64,000 bases of DNA from CAXTPV01 sp965276715 (GTDB lineage Bacteria > Pseudomonadota > Alphaproteobacteria > Acetobacterales > Acetobacteraceae), in contig OZ255622.1 of assembly GCA_965276715.1 (NCBI GenBank), positions 2,046,001-2,110,000 of the forward strand, written 5' to 3'. The notes beneath the pieces were generated by a model, which worked only from the letters and a program-made list of their open reading frames with translations, did no database searches and was not told the origin of the DNA. A program made the translations under genes and the position numbers. Every line of letters begins with the position of its first letter. Positions within the stretch are counted from its first letter, which is position 1. This document shows, piece after piece, positions 63,965-64,000 of this stretch.

Positions 63965-64000
63965 GTGGAACCGGCGACCCGCGTCCTGACCGTCATCGGC
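63965..64000 (+). CDS. anmK: Probable start of anhydro-N-acetylmuramic acid kinase, truncated by window edge
   Basis: From GTG 63965 the frame reads VEPATRVLTVIG to the last base. AnmK proteins begin with a short lead into a VIGLMSGTS-type phosphate loop, and anmK is often divergent from tyrS in alphaproteobacteria. Only 12 codons are visible, so the call rests mainly on context. Confidence 0.4.
   Translation, partial: MEPATRVLTVIG

Overview
The window is high-GC bacterial chromosome with alphaproteobacterial gene content. An HpnN-type hopanoid transporter, an MmcB-family repair protein, a divergent tyrS/anmK-like edge, an RNase E with a large acidic insert in its S1 region, and PHPAKRRAFG-type palindromic repeats together suggest Rhodospirillales/Acetobacterales, probably Acetobacteraceae. 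That placement is inference; no rRNA is present. No tRNA, rRNA or CRISPR array was seen.

Layout. 1-8.9 kb: copper chaperone end and SCO protein, a cytochrome P450, dienelactone hydrolase, two broken CcdA-like antitoxin pieces, DUF1203 protein, Ada, and a translationally coupled MFS/GDPD/MFS operon. 9-14.5 kb: hpnN, sppA, ihfB, lapA-like, pyrF and trpF, closely packed. 14.5-20 kb: Gly/Tyr-rich secreted protein, ahcY, Ku and a debranching-type glucosidase. 20-23.3 kb: SLT-SPOR lipoprotein and an ABC-2 polysaccharide exporter pair.

23.3-35 kb is the most distinctive part. It holds a SorC-type regulator, dhaK, dhaL, a DUF2291 protein, a sugar ABC importer (ATPase, permease, binding protein) and an MDR-family polyol dehydrogenase. 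The dehydrogenase is present twice, at the two ends of the block. The copies are identical over the exact coding sequence except for three silent changes. An IS481-family element and a decayed nitrilase gene sit next to the outer copy. Together the genes read as uptake, oxidation and phosphorylation of a small polyol, plausibly a C4 one such as erythritol or threitol.

35-48 kb: DHH-family phosphoesterase, LarA-like protein, TPR glycosyltransferase-like protein, response regulator, fatty acid hydroxylase, MBL hydrolase, Bcr/CflA transporter, UDP-glucose dehydrogenase plus UDP-glucuronate decarboxylase (UDP-xylose route), MmcB, a PfkB-like protein lacking the GAGD catalytic motif, and an IMPase. 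47.7-52.7 kb: SYLF lipoprotein, penicillin-acylase-family protein, GH3-family synthetase-like protein and DUF3297 protein, probably co-transcribed. 53-64 kb: aldo/keto reductase, YceI, prfB with its programmed +1 frameshift, PBP1A, cell-wall amidase, rne, tyrS and the apparent start of anmK.
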